Positions 8,527 to 17,626 of a stretch of 64,000 nucleotides of DNA are shown here, piece after piece (within the stretch, counting starts at the first letter, position 1; each line of letters starts with the position of its first letter). The notes beneath the pieces were generated by a model. That model worked only from the letters and a program-made list of their open reading frames with translations. It did no database searches and was not told where the DNA came from. The translations under genes and the position numbers were made by a program. This DNA is from Acinetobacter oleivorans DR1 (GTDB lineage Bacteria > Pseudomonadota > Gammaproteobacteria > Pseudomonadales > Moraxellaceae): assembly GCF_000196795.1 (NCBI RefSeq), contig NC_014259.1:2108001-2172000 (forward strand). Direction: 5' to 3'.

Positions 8527-8982
8527 TTATTTTTCTTCTTTTATAATTTTAGTAAAGGCATCTGATTTGAAATAATTAATAATCATCTCCCCATCATCTC
8601 TTGTCGAGGATGACACTTTAGGAGGTTCGTCATAGTTAAACTTAAAGTCTGGAGGAATAAATTTCGAGATTGGTGGAAGCTTGGCCTCTCCTCCCGTTGT
8701 AATTCTTTCAATAAAACCCGCGAGCCAAAGTATATATTCATCTTTATTTTTATGTTTGGGCATGAGGCTCATATCCAACTTAATCGCGCATTCTTCTAAT
8801 GGCTTGGTTAAGCATTCTTCAAAATCTATAAAATTATATTTAAGTTTAAACTTGGTTCCTTTAATTTCTTTGCGGATTACGCTAACCAACTGATTTAAGT
8901 TCTCTGCTGAGCTTTCAGAAAATAAATTTTTGTCCTCAATTTTTTTATACACATTCTCAGCAATGATTAAATATTGTGGCAT
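8527..8982 (-). CDS. Small protein of unknown function, longer paralogue of 7391-7696
   Basis: A 151-residue protein. The first 100 residues align with the neighbour encoded at 7391-7696, including the start MPQYLIIAE and the block LDMSLMPKHKNKDEYILWLA. It has an extra 50-residue tail that is proline-rich (LPPISKFIPPDF) and then polar (SSTRDDGEMIINYF). No signal peptide or membrane span. A GGGAG ribosome site stands 8 bases upstream of the ATG. The pair looks like a local duplication that has diverged considerably, with either a tail loss or a tail gain. Function unknown. Confidence 0.68.
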   Translation of the reverse strand: MPQYLIIAENVYKKIEDKNLFSESSAENLNQLVSVIRKEIKGTKFKLKYNFIDFEECLTKPLEECAIKLDMSLMPKHKNKDEYILWLAGFIERITTGGEAKLPPISKFIPPDFKFNYDEPPKVSSSTRDDGEMIINYFKSDAFTKIIKEEK

Positions 8983-9174
8983 TTTATTTTCTCCCTTTTA
9001 TTGTCAGGCTACTCACTCAACCCTTTAAGGAAGTATGATAGATATCATGTTTTCTAATGTAATTGTTGTGCTGCCAATTGTAATTAGTGTGTTTTTGTGA
9101 AACCTGCAAGCATAACCATCCGAAAAAAATAAAGTTAATGCAAACTGAGTCTCGTTTTTAGATAAAAATTTATT

Positions 9175-9600
9175 CTAATCAAAAAATATTTTTAGCTCAT
9201 CTAAAGTTGGAAGCTGATTATAAGATTGATCTGCAATTACGGTATTTGCCCAGTTTGTCTTTGAAACTATACAAAAATTAAGCTTCTTTAAAACCCGAAT
9301 GTCTTTATCTAATAGACCTAATGGAATCCACATAAAATGAGTAGTTCCTACCAAATTAGGTACAGGCGATCCACATTTACTACAAAATGAAGATGTGAAG
9401 CCTGTTTCTTTTTTATAAGTATGGATAAGCTCAAAACCTGAGAGCCATTCAAATTTATCCTGACTCACTAAAGTTGCAGCATTCGCTCCTGTTCCAGTTT
9501 GTTTACGACAGAGACTACAGTGGCAATGGTACACAGTCTTGATTTCGTTATTGATAGAAAATTTGACTTCATTGCATAAACAAGAACCTACATGACTCAT
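9175..9600 (-). CDS. GFA-family (CENP-V/GFA domain) zinc protein
   Basis: A 141-residue protein of the family once called glutathione-dependent formaldehyde-activating enzyme. The zinc-binding cysteines are all visible: GSCLCNEV near the start, YHCHCSLCRKQTG in the middle and SFCSKCGSPVP in the second half. I moved the start to the ATG at 9600, because AAGGA lies 8 bases before it while the ATG three codons upstream has no room for a ribosome site. Most family members have no proven substrate. A link to formaldehyde with frmA (6 kb away) is possible but not shown by context. Monocistronic. Confidence 0.85.
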   Translation of the reverse strand: MSHVGSCLCNEVKFSINNEIKTVYHCHCSLCRKQTGTGANAATLVSQDKFEWLSGFELIHTYKKETGFTSSFCSKCGSPVPNLVGTTHFMWIPLGLLDKDIRVLKKLNFCIVSKTNWANTVIADQSYNQLPTLDELKIFFD

Positions 9601-9800
9601 CTCGAGCATCCTTCGAAAATAATATTAAATATAGCATTAGCCTTAAAAAGGTTAAATTTAACTTTATATGTTTAAATGGATATGCTCTCTTAGAAGTGCC
9701 TATAAATATAAGGAATTGCTAGAGTTGAGGCTTGGCATAATGCATTTATAGAGTTTAATATGAATTTTGACATATAAATTGAATATAAAAATGCTGTGAT

Positions 9801-11396
9801 GTGCTTATCTTGGATGCGACAAAAGCTTACATGATTAATCAGTTCTATCAGCACTACAGTAGTATGGCATTAAATGCCTGGGGCTTTACACACACACCTT
9901 CGTATAACGATACATACGACCCTGATGAGAATGATACAGTGACAAATAGCTTTAATTGGTTGAATGATGAACAAGCTACAGAAAAAACTAAACAAGGATT
10001 AACTGCTTTTGTTGCATTAGATGATGCTTTTATCAGTATCGCCTCTCGTATGTATCTAATTAGAAATGCAAAAGAAAAAATCGATTTACAATACTATATT
10101 TGGACAAATGATTTTGTTGGGAACCTAATGCTGCACGAGTTATTAACGGCGGCAGATCGTGGTGTAAAAGTTCGGTTACTCATTGACGATCAAAATGGAG
10201 TAAAACTTGATGGTGTTCTAAGAAGCCTTCTACACCATCCTAACTTTGAAATTCGTTTATTTAATCCATATAAATTCAGATATGTAAGAATTTTGGACTA
10301 TATTTTCCGGTTCAAGAAAGTAAACCATCGTATGCATAATAAATTAATTATTGCAGATGGCGTGATTGCTGTAACTGGCGGGCGTAATATCAGTAGTGAA
10401 TATTTTGATGCAAGTAGTAAGTTTCAGTTTACCGATCTAGATATCTTATTTTATGGACATACGGTACAGCATGCTCAAGCAGTTTTTAATGATTTCTGGC
10501 AAAGTGAATTAAGCCAAGATGCGACCAAGCTGGTCGGGACTTGCGCTGTCCACCACTTGCAATCGTTACGACAGCATTATCATGATTTGCTTCATGAAAG
10601 TGAAAATCATACTCAAACCGAAGATAAACTTTATGATGCTCAAACTTATTTAAAAGAACTTCTAGAGCACTATCCAATTCAATGGTCAAAAGCATATTTT
10701 GTTGCAGATTCACCAAAAAAGATCTTAGGAATAGCTTCTAAAGAAGAGATGCTTTATGGGCAAGTTATGGCCATTATGGGTGAACCAAAGCAGCACATCG
10801 AATTGGCTTCAGCTTATTTTGTTCCTACACAACAAGGCGCTTACTATTTAAAACAGTTAAAAGTTCAAGGCGTTAAAGTTAGGGTTTTAACGAACTCTTT
10901 TGCTGCAAACGATGTGGCAATTGTGCATGCTTTTTATAGTCAATATCGAGTCGAAATGCTGAAAAGTGGTGTAGAACTATTTGAGTTTAAGCCATTTTTA
11001 GAACGCAGACGTAGAACATGGTATGAAGTGGTAACTGGAAGTGTGATTCCAGCAAAAGGTAAAAATAAATCGAGCTTGCATGCCAAATTTTTTGATGTAG
11101 ACGGTAAAGTATTTATTGGTTCTTTTAACTTTGATCCACGTTCGACTTACTTAAATACTGAGGTTGGTCTTGTTATTGAGTCGAGTCAATTACAAGCTCA
11201 AATTTCGGTCATGCTCGATCAGCATTTACCTCAAGTCGCTTATCAGCTTAAGTTAAACAGTGAAGGTAAAATTATTTGGTTAGATTATCAGTCGAATGGA
11301 CAAGTTGTTGAATATGAAAAAGACCCAGATACGAGTCTTTTCCAACGTACAATGATTAAAGCCGTTTCATATTTACCCGTTGAATGGATGATGTAA
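9801..11396 (+). CDS. Phospholipase D family protein (cardiolipin-synthase-like)
   Basis: A 531-residue protein with two HKD catalytic motifs: HNKLIIADGVIAVTGGRN around residue 179 and HAKFFDVDGKVFIGSFNFD around residue 426. Two HKD motifs and this length fit the ClsC/YmdC type of phosphatidyl transferases, which use two phospholipids to make cardiolipin or related lipids. There is no clear N-terminal membrane segment, unlike ClsA. The frame opens with GTG at 9801; the ATG ten codons later (9831) is an alternative start. The gene ends 16 bases before the convergent glycosylase-like gene, with no hairpin between them. Confidence 0.87.
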   Translation: MLILDATKAYMINQFYQHYSSMALNAWGFTHTPSYNDTYDPDENDTVTNSFNWLNDEQATEKTKQGLTAFVALDDAFISIASRMYLIRNAKEKIDLQYYIWTNDFVGNLMLHELLTAADRGVKVRLLIDDQNGVKLDGVLRSLLHHPNFEIRLFNPYKFRYVRILDYIFRFKKVNHRMHNKLIIADGVIAVTGGRNISSEYFDASSKFQFTDLDILFYGHTVQHAQAVFNDFWQSELSQDATKLVGTCAVHHLQSLRQHYHDLLHESENHTQTEDKLYDAQTYLKELLEHYPIQWSKAYFVADSPKKILGIASKEEMLYGQVMAIMGEPKQHIELASAYFVPTQQGAYYLKQLKVQGVKVRVLTNSFAANDVAIVHAFYSQYRVEMLKSGVELFEFKPFLERRRRTWYEVVTGSVIPAKGKNKSSLHAKFFDVDGKVFIGSFNFDPRSTYLNTEVGLVIESSQLQAQISVMLDQHLPQVAYQLKLNSEGKIIWLDYQSNGQVVEYEKDPDTSLFQRTMIKAVSYLPVEWMM

Positions 11397-11412
11397 GAGA
11401 CTTCAACTTGAC

Positions 11413-12000
11413 TTATAAAATCCCAATTTCTTGAAAGAATTTTTGATAAGCCTCAGCTTTTTTCTCTAGTGCCAATGGATACGCTCGAGACGAAGATGGT
11501 AAGCGATATAAATTGATATGCCTTCCTGCAAAGTAAGTCGATGTAGATGTCCCTATAAGTGGTTTTTCAGTGTTCTCGGGTAAAACTGAAATTAGGGTAT
11601 CAGTTGCTTTATCTCCTGTGGTCATGATGGTCTGACATAGGGGAATCTGCTGAAGCAAAACGGTAAGATCTGTTGGGGTTACGATTTCAAGAAATTTATC
11701 TGCGGCATTCCCCTTCAACCGCTTAATTTGATAAGCCGTGTCAAAGATCGCAATACCTGTTTCCATTAAGAAATTTCGGATACGTTCTTCATTAAAATTT
11801 TTTTGGTTTTCACTTAAAAAGTAAGTTTTGTCTTGGAAAAAAATTAAACCAAAAATTCGCCACATGTCATTTTGGAAATTTGGATAATAAAAATCCATCT
11901 TCCATTTATTACGCGGTGGCGGAAAGCTACCTAACATGAGTAAACGCGCATTTTCAGGTAAAAAGGGTTCTAGTGGATGTGTTTCTATCTCAATTATCAT
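11413..12000 (-). CDS. Uracil-DNA-glycosylase superfamily protein
   Basis: A 195-residue protein of the uracil/hypoxanthine DNA glycosylase fold. The N-terminal motif LLMLGSFPPPRNKWKMDFYY followed by DMWRIFG corresponds to the catalytic GSFP...YY...FW region of the family 6 (hypoxanthine) type, and the C-terminal LPSSSRAYP matches the DNA-intercalating loop. It probably excises deaminated bases in base-excision repair. Which base is removed cannot be read safely. Monocistronic; no clear ribosome site precedes the ATG. Confidence 0.72.
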   Translation of the reverse strand: MIIEIETHPLEPFLPENARLLMLGSFPPPRNKWKMDFYYPNFQNDMWRIFGLIFFQDKTYFLSENQKNFNEERIRNFLMETGIAIFDTAYQIKRLKGNAADKFLEIVTPTDLTVLLQQIPLCQTIMTTGDKATDTLISVLPENTEKPLIGTSTSTYFAGRHINLYRLPSSSRAYPLALEKKAEAYQKFFQEIGIL

Positions 12001-12127
12001 AAAAAATCAGTGTTTACTTAAAAACTTTATAAACAAATTACCCTATTTTTTAGTTAATCACGAGTCATGAAATGCAATTTCTCTTAATTAAAGCGTTAAT
12101 GGGAAAAATCAGCTCTTACTGAAAGAC

Positions 12128-12161
12128 ATTGAGGTGATACCTCTGTAGGAATCACCTCAAT
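12128..12161. other. Stem-loop in intergenic DNA
   Basis: A perfect 11-bp inverted repeat ATTGAGGTGAT / ATCACCTCAAT with a 12-base loop, between the minus-strand glycosylase-like gene and the 78-residue gene. It could terminate the latter on the minus strand, where a short pyrimidine run follows, but the T tract is poor. Confidence 0.45.
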
Positions 12162-12199
12162 AATTTGTAACGTGTAGTGTGCTGGTGAACTCAAATTTA

Positions 12200-12436
12200 T
12201 TAGGAGTTCAATACTTTAAAAACCTTACCTGTTCTTGGATGAGCAAAACTGTTATCCGGATCTAAATTAATGACTTTATCCGAAATCACAATTTTAGAAA
12301 GTGGCAACCAGCTTTGCTCTTGTTCAGCTTGGACAAAATTTTTTTCATAAATATTTTCATAAATTTGTTCAACTACAATTTCCATACCACACATACTTTT
12401 GGCATTTACTTCTTTTAAAATATGGCGCTTTGACAT
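12200..12436 (-). CDS. Small protein of unknown function (78 aa)
   Basis: A 78-residue polar protein beginning MSKRHILKEVNAKSMCGME. The frame is open farther upstream, but the ATG at 12436 is chosen because AAAAGGAG stands 7 bases before it. The middle is glutamine/glutamate-rich (NFVQAEQEQSWLPLSK) and the end is FAHPRTGKVFKV. No signal peptide or membrane span. I do not recognise the family. It is flanked by AT-rich DNA and appears monocistronic. Confidence 0.6.
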   Translation of the reverse strand: MSKRHILKEVNAKSMCGMEIVVEQIYENIYEKNFVQAEQEQSWLPLSKIVISDKVINLDPDNSFAHPRTGKVFKVLNS

Positions 12437-12669
12437 TCTAGTCTCCTTTTTTATTATCCGCATCGCTAATAATAAAGACTCCACTGATACAATATGTAAA
12501 TTTTAATAATGAAAGTGTTTTTTTTGTTCTAATCATACTTTTGTAATAATTAAATGAATAGTTGAGTAATTATTAATTTAATTATTATCTTTAAGTTAAT
12601 CTATTTAAAATAATTATGAGTTTTAATAAAATTAAAGGGTTCATTATTTGAACCCCTTTTTATTTAATT

Positions 12670-12846
12670 TTAAACTTGTACAGCGTTATCAATTGAGCCA
12701 TCATCTTGATTTTGGACCCTGTCTTTACTAGTCACTGGGTCGCTATCGTGATCTGTGTTAAAACTCTTACTGTTCTTTTGCTTCTTCTTGTAGACACACA
12801 TCCCAATCGCAATACCTGTTCCTATCACTAAAATTGACTTTAACAT
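12670..12846 (-). CDS. Small single-span membrane protein (58 aa)
   Basis: A 58-codon frame with a GAGGTG ribosome site 5 bases before its ATG. The product starts with a glycine-rich hydrophobic helix (MLKSILVIGTGIAIGMCVY), then a basic stop-transfer patch (KKKQKNSK), then an acidic, Asp/Ser/Gln-rich tail (DHDSDPVTSKDR and onward). This is a classic N-in or N-out single-span layout. It resembles in design the 32-residue peptide at 8196-8294. No homologue comes to mind. The frame is intact and well positioned, so I consider it real. Confidence 0.62.
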   Translation of the reverse strand: MLKSILVIGTGIAIGMCVYKKKQKNSKSFNTDHDSDPVTSKDRVQNQDDGSIDNAVQV

Positions 12847-13010
12847 TTTGCACCTCTTCGATTGACGGAGTAACTTTTGAAAAATCAGTTTTAATTAATA
12901 GCACATAATTTGTTATTTAACGGCTTTCATTTGCTCCGCTTTTGTAAGGTATTTAATTTTTATGTTAATTGAATAGTGTAATAGTTAAAAAATAAATTTT
13001 GATACAAAGC

Positions 13011-13044
13011 AAAAAGCCTATTCTATATTTTGAATAGGCTTTTT
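13011..13044. terminator. Bidirectional hairpin terminator
   Basis: Stem AAAAAGCCTATTC / GAATAGGCTTTTT with an 8-base loop and A/T flanks on both sides. Confidence 0.65.
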
Positions 13045-13214
13045 ACTGTATTTCAGGATTAAGCAGTATTATGAATTGCTTTAAGCAATCTTATTATCTT
13101 TGAATACACTACAAATGTATTTAATGCTGAAGTTTTAGTCAAGATGAAATTGAGTGGTTATACCAATAATTAGTAGTTCTTGTGATGGATATCACGTTTA
13201 TTTGTTTCACATAA

Positions 13215-13251
13215 GAAAAAACCCATTTCTACTTCTCATGAAGAAATGGGT
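13215..13251 (-). terminator. Terminator of the pqq-dipeptidase operon
   Basis: Stem ACCCATTTCT / AGAAATGGGT followed on the minus strand by a run of six T residues. It lies about 175 bases past the dipeptidase stop. Confidence 0.7.
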
Positions 13252-13425
13252 AATGTGAAAACCACAAAAGACCTGAAATACCAAATGTTCTTACATTCAG
13301 TAAGGTTGAGTGTAGTGAATATACCGAATGGTTGACAATTAAACTATTTGTATTTTTTTTAGTCATTTCGGCCAATAAAAAAACTGTTATGATTCTGTAG
13401 ATTAACTCTATTTAGTCATTCATTA

Positions 13426-14475
13426 TTAAGCCAAAATTCTATCAAGTACCCTCACCCAATTATTAAGACATATATTTTCAATCAGTGTTTTAGAATAACC
13501 ACGCTGTTGCATACGCTCAATTAAGCGATGTAGCCCTGTCACATCTTTAAGTTCAGTACCAATAAGTGCACCGTCAAAATCAGAGCCAAAGCCCACATGT
13601 TCTTCGCCTAAATGATCCATTAAATATTCTAAATGTTCTAAAATTACATCGATGGATGTATCTGCATTGCGTTGTCCATCGGATCGTAAAAACGCGACAT
13701 CAAAATTTACGCCTACAATCCCTTTACTTTCTCGAATTACTTTAAGCTGTGAGTCAGTTAAGTTACGTGCTTGAGGGCATAAAGCATGTGAATTAGAGTG
13801 CGTTGCTACAATTGGCTGCTGCAATATATCTACCGTATTCCAAAACGCTTGTTCATTCATGTGTGAAACATCAATCACCATCTTTTTATTGGCACAGCGT
13901 TTTATAAAGTTTTTACCATCGCTGGTAAGACCTGCTCCGGTGTCGGGTGAATGAGGAAACTTGGCATTTAAACCATGTCCAAAGCGGCTAGGTCTATTCC
14001 AAAGTGGGCCAATACTACGCAAACCTCTTTCATAAAATACATCGAGTAAATCAGGATTTTGCTGTAAAGCTTCAGCACCTTCCATATGCAACACAATTGC
14101 TAGCTTTTTCTCTGCTAAACAATCGTGAATATTTTGAACTGATGTGCAAATTTTAATATTTTTAGAATGCTGAGCGAGTTGATGAGCTAAATCGAGTTGT
14201 TCTAAGCAAATTTGTTCAATTTGCTGTTGGGTAAAATCAGAAGCATTTTGATCAAATAGCTTATTAGGATGATGCTGTTGAACATAGCTATATGGGGGTA
14301 AAAAAATCGCAAACATTCCTCCCATAAAACCAGCTTCTTGACAGCGTTTTAAATCAAGATGGCCAGCTAAACGTTCATGAATAAAAGCATGTACGGGATC
14401 TGGGTGATCACTTAGCCATAAGCGTGTTAAAGCATCATTATGTCCATCAAAAACTGAAATATGGCTAGGCTTCAT
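13426..14475 (-). CDS. Membrane-dipeptidase family (M19) enzyme at the end of the pqq operon
   Basis: A 349-residue M19 (renal dipeptidase) metallopeptidase. Zinc-site residues appear in FDGHND near the start, LHMEGAE about residue 115, the SHSNSH-like ATHSNSHAL and the GFGSDFDG block near the end. No signal peptide is evident. The ATG at 14475 has AGGAA 6 bases upstream and is preferred over the ATG two codons earlier. It follows pqqE by 15 bases and reads the same way, so it belongs to the operon. A role in PqqA-peptide or by-product turnover is inferred from position only. Confidence 0.85.
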   Translation of the reverse strand: MKPSHISVFDGHNDALTRLWLSDHPDPVHAFIHERLAGHLDLKRCQEAGFMGGMFAIFLPPYSYVQQHHPNKLFDQNASDFTQQQIEQICLEQLDLAHQLAQHSKNIKICTSVQNIHDCLAEKKLAIVLHMEGAEALQQNPDLLDVFYERGLRSIGPLWNRPSRFGHGLNAKFPHSPDTGAGLTSDGKNFIKRCANKKMVIDVSHMNEQAFWNTVDILQQPIVATHSNSHALCPQARNLTDSQLKVIRESKGIVGVNFDVAFLRSDGQRNADTSIDVILEHLEYLMDHLGEEHVGFGSDFDGALIGTELKDVTGLHRLIERMQQRGYSKTLIENICLNNWVRVLDRILA

Positions 14476-14490
14476 GAGCATTCCTACTTG

Positions 14491-15645
14491 CTATATGTCT
14501 GTAAGCGTGTGGACTGGAATATTTTTTGTGGCGCTTAAAGATTTAGAGTTTCTACTATTACGAAATACTAAATTTTGCAGTGGTGCAGCCAACTGACTTT
14601 CTGTACGTGCTTGTTCAATCATTTGATGATACGGCGATTTCCCACATACAGGATCTGCATTAGCCGCCTCTCCAGTCAGCATATAGGCCTGACACCGACA
14701 TCCGCCAAAGTCACGATCTTTATCTGGGCAACTACGGCACCCTTCAGGCATCCATGCATCGCCACGAAAATGATTAAATCCCGTTGATTTGTACCAAATA
14801 TCTGACAATTTATGTTCACGGACGTTTGGAAATGAAATTGGCAATTGTCTTGCTGCGTGGCAAGGTAGCGCCATACCATCTGGAGCAACTGTAAAGAAGA
14901 TTTTACCCCAGCCATTCATACAAGCTTTTGGCCGTTCTTCATAATAATCAGGCACTACAAAAATAAGTTTGCAAGGATGATTTTGCGCTTTTAATTTTTC
15001 TCGATATTCATTGGTAATCCGTTCTGCACGTGTCAGTTGCTCTTGCGTGGGTAATAAACCTTGGCGGTTTAGAAAAGCCCAACCATAAAACTGACAAATT
15101 GCTAGCTCGACTGTATCGGCATTCAGCTCAAGGCAAAGTTCAATAATTTGTTCAATCTGGTCAATGTTATGTCGATGAATAACAAAATTAAGTACCATTG
15201 GATAATCGTATTTCTTAACCAGTCGGCACATTTCATACTTTTGTTCAAAAGCATGCTTTGAACCTGCCAAGGCATCATTTACCACAGGGTCGCTAGCTTG
15301 GAAGCTCACTTGAATGTGGTCTAAGCCCGCTTGTTTTAGATCAGCAATACGTTGTTCAGTAAGGCCCATGCCTGAGGTAATTAAGTTGGTATAAAAGCCT
15401 TGCTGATGAGCATGTGCAACGAGTTGTTCTAAATCCTGACGTACCAGTGGTTCTCCACCAGAGAAACCGAGTTGAACAGCACCCATCTGACGTGCTTGAT
15501 CAAAAACATCAAACCACTCTTGAGTGGTCAGCTCATTTTTATGCTGAGCATAGTCCAATGGGTTTGAGCAATATGGGCATTGTAGCGGACAACGATAAGT
15601 AAGTTCCGCTAATAACCATAAAGGTAGGCCAACACCTTCTGTCAT
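14491..15645 (-). CDS. pqqE: PqqA peptide cyclase (radical SAM)
   Basis: A 384-residue radical SAM/SPASM enzyme that makes the C-C bond between the Glu and Tyr side chains of the PqqA peptide. The radical-SAM cluster ligands are C19, C23 and C26 (TYRCPLQCPYCSNP), followed by the glycine motif FSGGEPLV. The SPASM-domain cysteines lie at about 310-335 (GCRSCPDKDRDFGGCRC). Its start overlaps the pqqD stop by four bases, which fits the need for PqqD as the peptide chaperone. Confidence 0.96.
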   Translation of the reverse strand: MTEGVGLPLWLLAELTYRCPLQCPYCSNPLDYAQHKNELTTQEWFDVFDQARQMGAVQLGFSGGEPLVRQDLEQLVAHAHQQGFYTNLITSGMGLTEQRIADLKQAGLDHIQVSFQASDPVVNDALAGSKHAFEQKYEMCRLVKKYDYPMVLNFVIHRHNIDQIEQIIELCLELNADTVELAICQFYGWAFLNRQGLLPTQEQLTRAERITNEYREKLKAQNHPCKLIFVVPDYYEERPKACMNGWGKIFFTVAPDGMALPCHAARQLPISFPNVREHKLSDIWYKSTGFNHFRGDAWMPEGCRSCPDKDRDFGGCRCQAYMLTGEAANADPVCGKSPYHQMIEQARTESQLAAPLQNLVFRNSRNSKSLSATKNIPVHTLTDI

Positions 15646-15926
15646 ACTAAATCAATCCAGTGTTGCTGCTTTGCGACCAGCATGTAATCCACTACATCTT
15701 GATCAATCTCAGCAATATCACCAAATTTTTGCTTTAACTGGGCAATAATTGCAGAAACATTCTGCTGCCCATCAATATATTGCCCGATTGCCCCTGCACT
15801 TTCATTTAACTTGATCATGCCTTCAGGATATAAAATCACAAAACCATTTTGAGCTGGCTCGAACTGAAAACGGTAGCCTTGTCGCCATGTTGGCACAAGG
15901 TTTAAATCAAACTGCTCTTTATTCAT
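15642..15926 (-). CDS. pqqD: PQQ biosynthesis peptide chaperone
   Basis: A 94-residue RiPP-recognition-element protein that binds the PqqA precursor and hands it to PqqE. The family features are YRFQFEPAQNGFVILYPEGMIKLNESAGAI split over residues 18-47 and the helical tail IAQLKQKFGDI...DVVDYM. It overlaps pqqC upstream and pqqE downstream by ATGA on each side, indicating tight translational coupling. Confidence 0.95.
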   Translation of the reverse strand: MNKEQFDLNLVPTWRQGYRFQFEPAQNGFVILYPEGMIKLNESAGAIGQYIDGQQNVSAIIAQLKQKFGDIAEIDQDVVDYMLVAKQQHWIDLV

Positions 15927-16681
15927 TTAAATAGTCCTTTGTGCCAAACTCGTTTGCTCGTCACGCTGTGATATGGTGCTTCATTGTGAACATGTGCAAG
16001 TGTTAAAGCATCTAGAATGCTCCATAAAATATCTAGTTTAAACTGCAATATTTCAAGCATTCGCTCTTGTTGCTCATGAGTTGTAAATGAATCAAGTGTA
16101 ATTGTTAAACCATGTTCAACGTCACGGCGTGCCTGACTTAAACGAGAACGGAAATATTCATAGCCTTTATCATCAATCCATGGATAGTGTTGTGGCCATG
16201 AATCAAGTCGTGACTGATGAATTTGTGGAGCAAAAAGTTCAGTTAAAGAACTGCTTGCTGCTTCACGCCATGAAGCACGGCGTGCAAAGTTCACATATGC
16301 ATCTACAGCAAAGCGCACACCCGGTAATACCAGTTCTTCAGAAATAACTTGTTCACGACTCAAGCCCACAGCTTCGGCCAAGCGTAACCATGCTTCTCGA
16401 CCACCTCCATCTGGATATTCACCATCTTGGTCGATCATGCGTTGAATCCATTCTTGACGGACTCGCTGGTCGGGGCAATTTGCCATAATCGCCGCATCTT
16501 TAAGCGGAATATTAATTTGATAGTAATATCGATTTGCAACCCAAGCCTGAATTTGTTGCTGGGTTGCTTTACCTTCATACATCATCACGTGAAATGGATG
16601 ATAGATATGATAATACTGACCTTTATCGATAATGGCTTGTTTGAATTGTTCAGTCGTTAAAGCTTCAGGTGTTTGAGTCAT
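15923..16681 (-). CDS. pqqC: Pyrroloquinoline-quinone synthase
   Basis: A 252-residue cofactor-free oxidase that carries out the final ring closure and eight-electron oxidation to PQQ. It is of standard length. Recognisable family stretches are YYHIYHPFHVMMYEGKAT near residue 25, the NRYYYQINIPLKDAAI segment, and DGGGREAWLRLAEAVG. It starts 8 bases after the pqqB stop and overlaps pqqD. Confidence 0.96.
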   Translation of the reverse strand: MTQTPEALTTEQFKQAIIDKGQYYHIYHPFHVMMYEGKATQQQIQAWVANRYYYQINIPLKDAAIMANCPDQRVRQEWIQRMIDQDGEYPDGGGREAWLRLAEAVGLSREQVISEELVLPGVRFAVDAYVNFARRASWREAASSSLTELFAPQIHQSRLDSWPQHYPWIDDKGYEYFRSRLSQARRDVEHGLTITLDSFTTHEQQERMLEILQFKLDILWSILDALTLAHVHNEAPYHSVTSKRVWHKGLFK

Positions 16682-16689
16682 GTTTCACC

Positions 16690-17601
16690 TTAGAGTTCAA
16701 TCTGCATGCCGTCATAGGCAACTTCTACACCATTTGCTTTAAGTTCAGCAAACTGGCTAGAGTTTTCATTTAAAATTGGATTGGTATTGTTAATATGAAT
16801 CAGCACTTTTTTAGGTGTACTCAGCTGATTTAAATAAGATAGTGAACCACCTTCACCACTAATATATAAATGCCCCATTTCACGGCCAGTTTTAGTTCCA
16901 ACCCCTGTTTGTTGCATTTCATCGTCTGTCCAAAGCGTACCATCAATCATGACGCAGTCTGAACTCTGCATAATCTGCATGATTTGATCGTCAATTTTTC
17001 CAAGACCAGGCGCATAGAACAACTGTTTTTGTGTCTTATGATCTTTGATAATTAAAGCAATATTATCACCATCATGTGGGTCATTTCGATGCGGTGAATA
17101 TGGTGGCGCAGCACTTTTAATAATTAAAGGCAAAAATTCTAAATTTTCGAAACCATCAATTTTAAAAGCTTGTTTAGGATTAATTTCATTGTATTGAAGA
17201 CCACCATTCCAGTGTTTAAGCATATTAAATACTGGAAAGCCGCTCGTTAAATCTTGGTGGACCATTTCTGTACACCATACATTCATTGGACAACCTTCAC
17301 GTAAGGTTAAAAGCCCAGTCGTATGGTCTAACTGACTGTCCATTAAAATAACGCTTGTTATTCCTGTATCACGCAATTTACGTGCGGGTTGAGCTGCTTT
17401 AAATTCAAAAAGTTGCTGGCGGATATCAGGTGATGCGTTTAATAAAACCCAGTCTGTTCCATTTTCAGAAACAGCAATTGATGATTGAGTACGAGCTTTG
17501 GCTTGGATTGAACCTGTGCGTACACCATGACAATTCGGGCAATTACAATTCCACTGCGGGAACCCGCCTCCGGCAGCTGAACCTAAAACATAAATATACA
17601 T
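16690..17601 (-). CDS. pqqB: PQQ biosynthesis protein PqqB (metallo-beta-lactamase fold)
   Basis: A 303-residue metallo-beta-lactamase-fold protein. The N-terminus carries GSAAGGGFPQWNCNCPNC with three cysteines for the structural zinc. The active-site region shows LMDSQLDHTTGLLTLREG and the C-terminal HINNTNP. PqqB is reported to act as an iron-dependent hydroxylase of the Glu-Tyr intermediate. It is separated from pqqA by 76 bases that contain an 11-bp hairpin. Confidence 0.95.
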   Translation of the reverse strand: MYIYVLGSAAGGGFPQWNCNCPNCHGVRTGSIQAKARTQSSIAVSENGTDWVLLNASPDIRQQLFEFKAAQPARKLRDTGITSVILMDSQLDHTTGLLTLREGCPMNVWCTEMVHQDLTSGFPVFNMLKHWNGGLQYNEINPKQAFKIDGFENLEFLPLIIKSAAPPYSPHRNDPHDGDNIALIIKDHKTQKQLFYAPGLGKIDDQIMQIMQSSDCVMIDGTLWTDDEMQQTGVGTKTGREMGHLYISGEGGSLSYLNQLSTPKKVLIHINNTNPILNENSSQFAELKANGVEVAYDGMQIEL

Positions 17602-17626
17602 AAAATTAATATCTTATTAGAAAGAG

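Larger units (their letters stand above)
12847..13425. other. Intergenic stretch with two hairpins
   Basis: Nearly 580 bases without a convincing gene. It contains a bidirectional-looking hairpin at 13011-13044 and the pqq-operon terminator at 13215-13251. The promoter of the 58-residue gene lies at its left end. A small RNA between 13045 and 13200 cannot be excluded, but I see no promoter signal. Confidence 0.5.
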
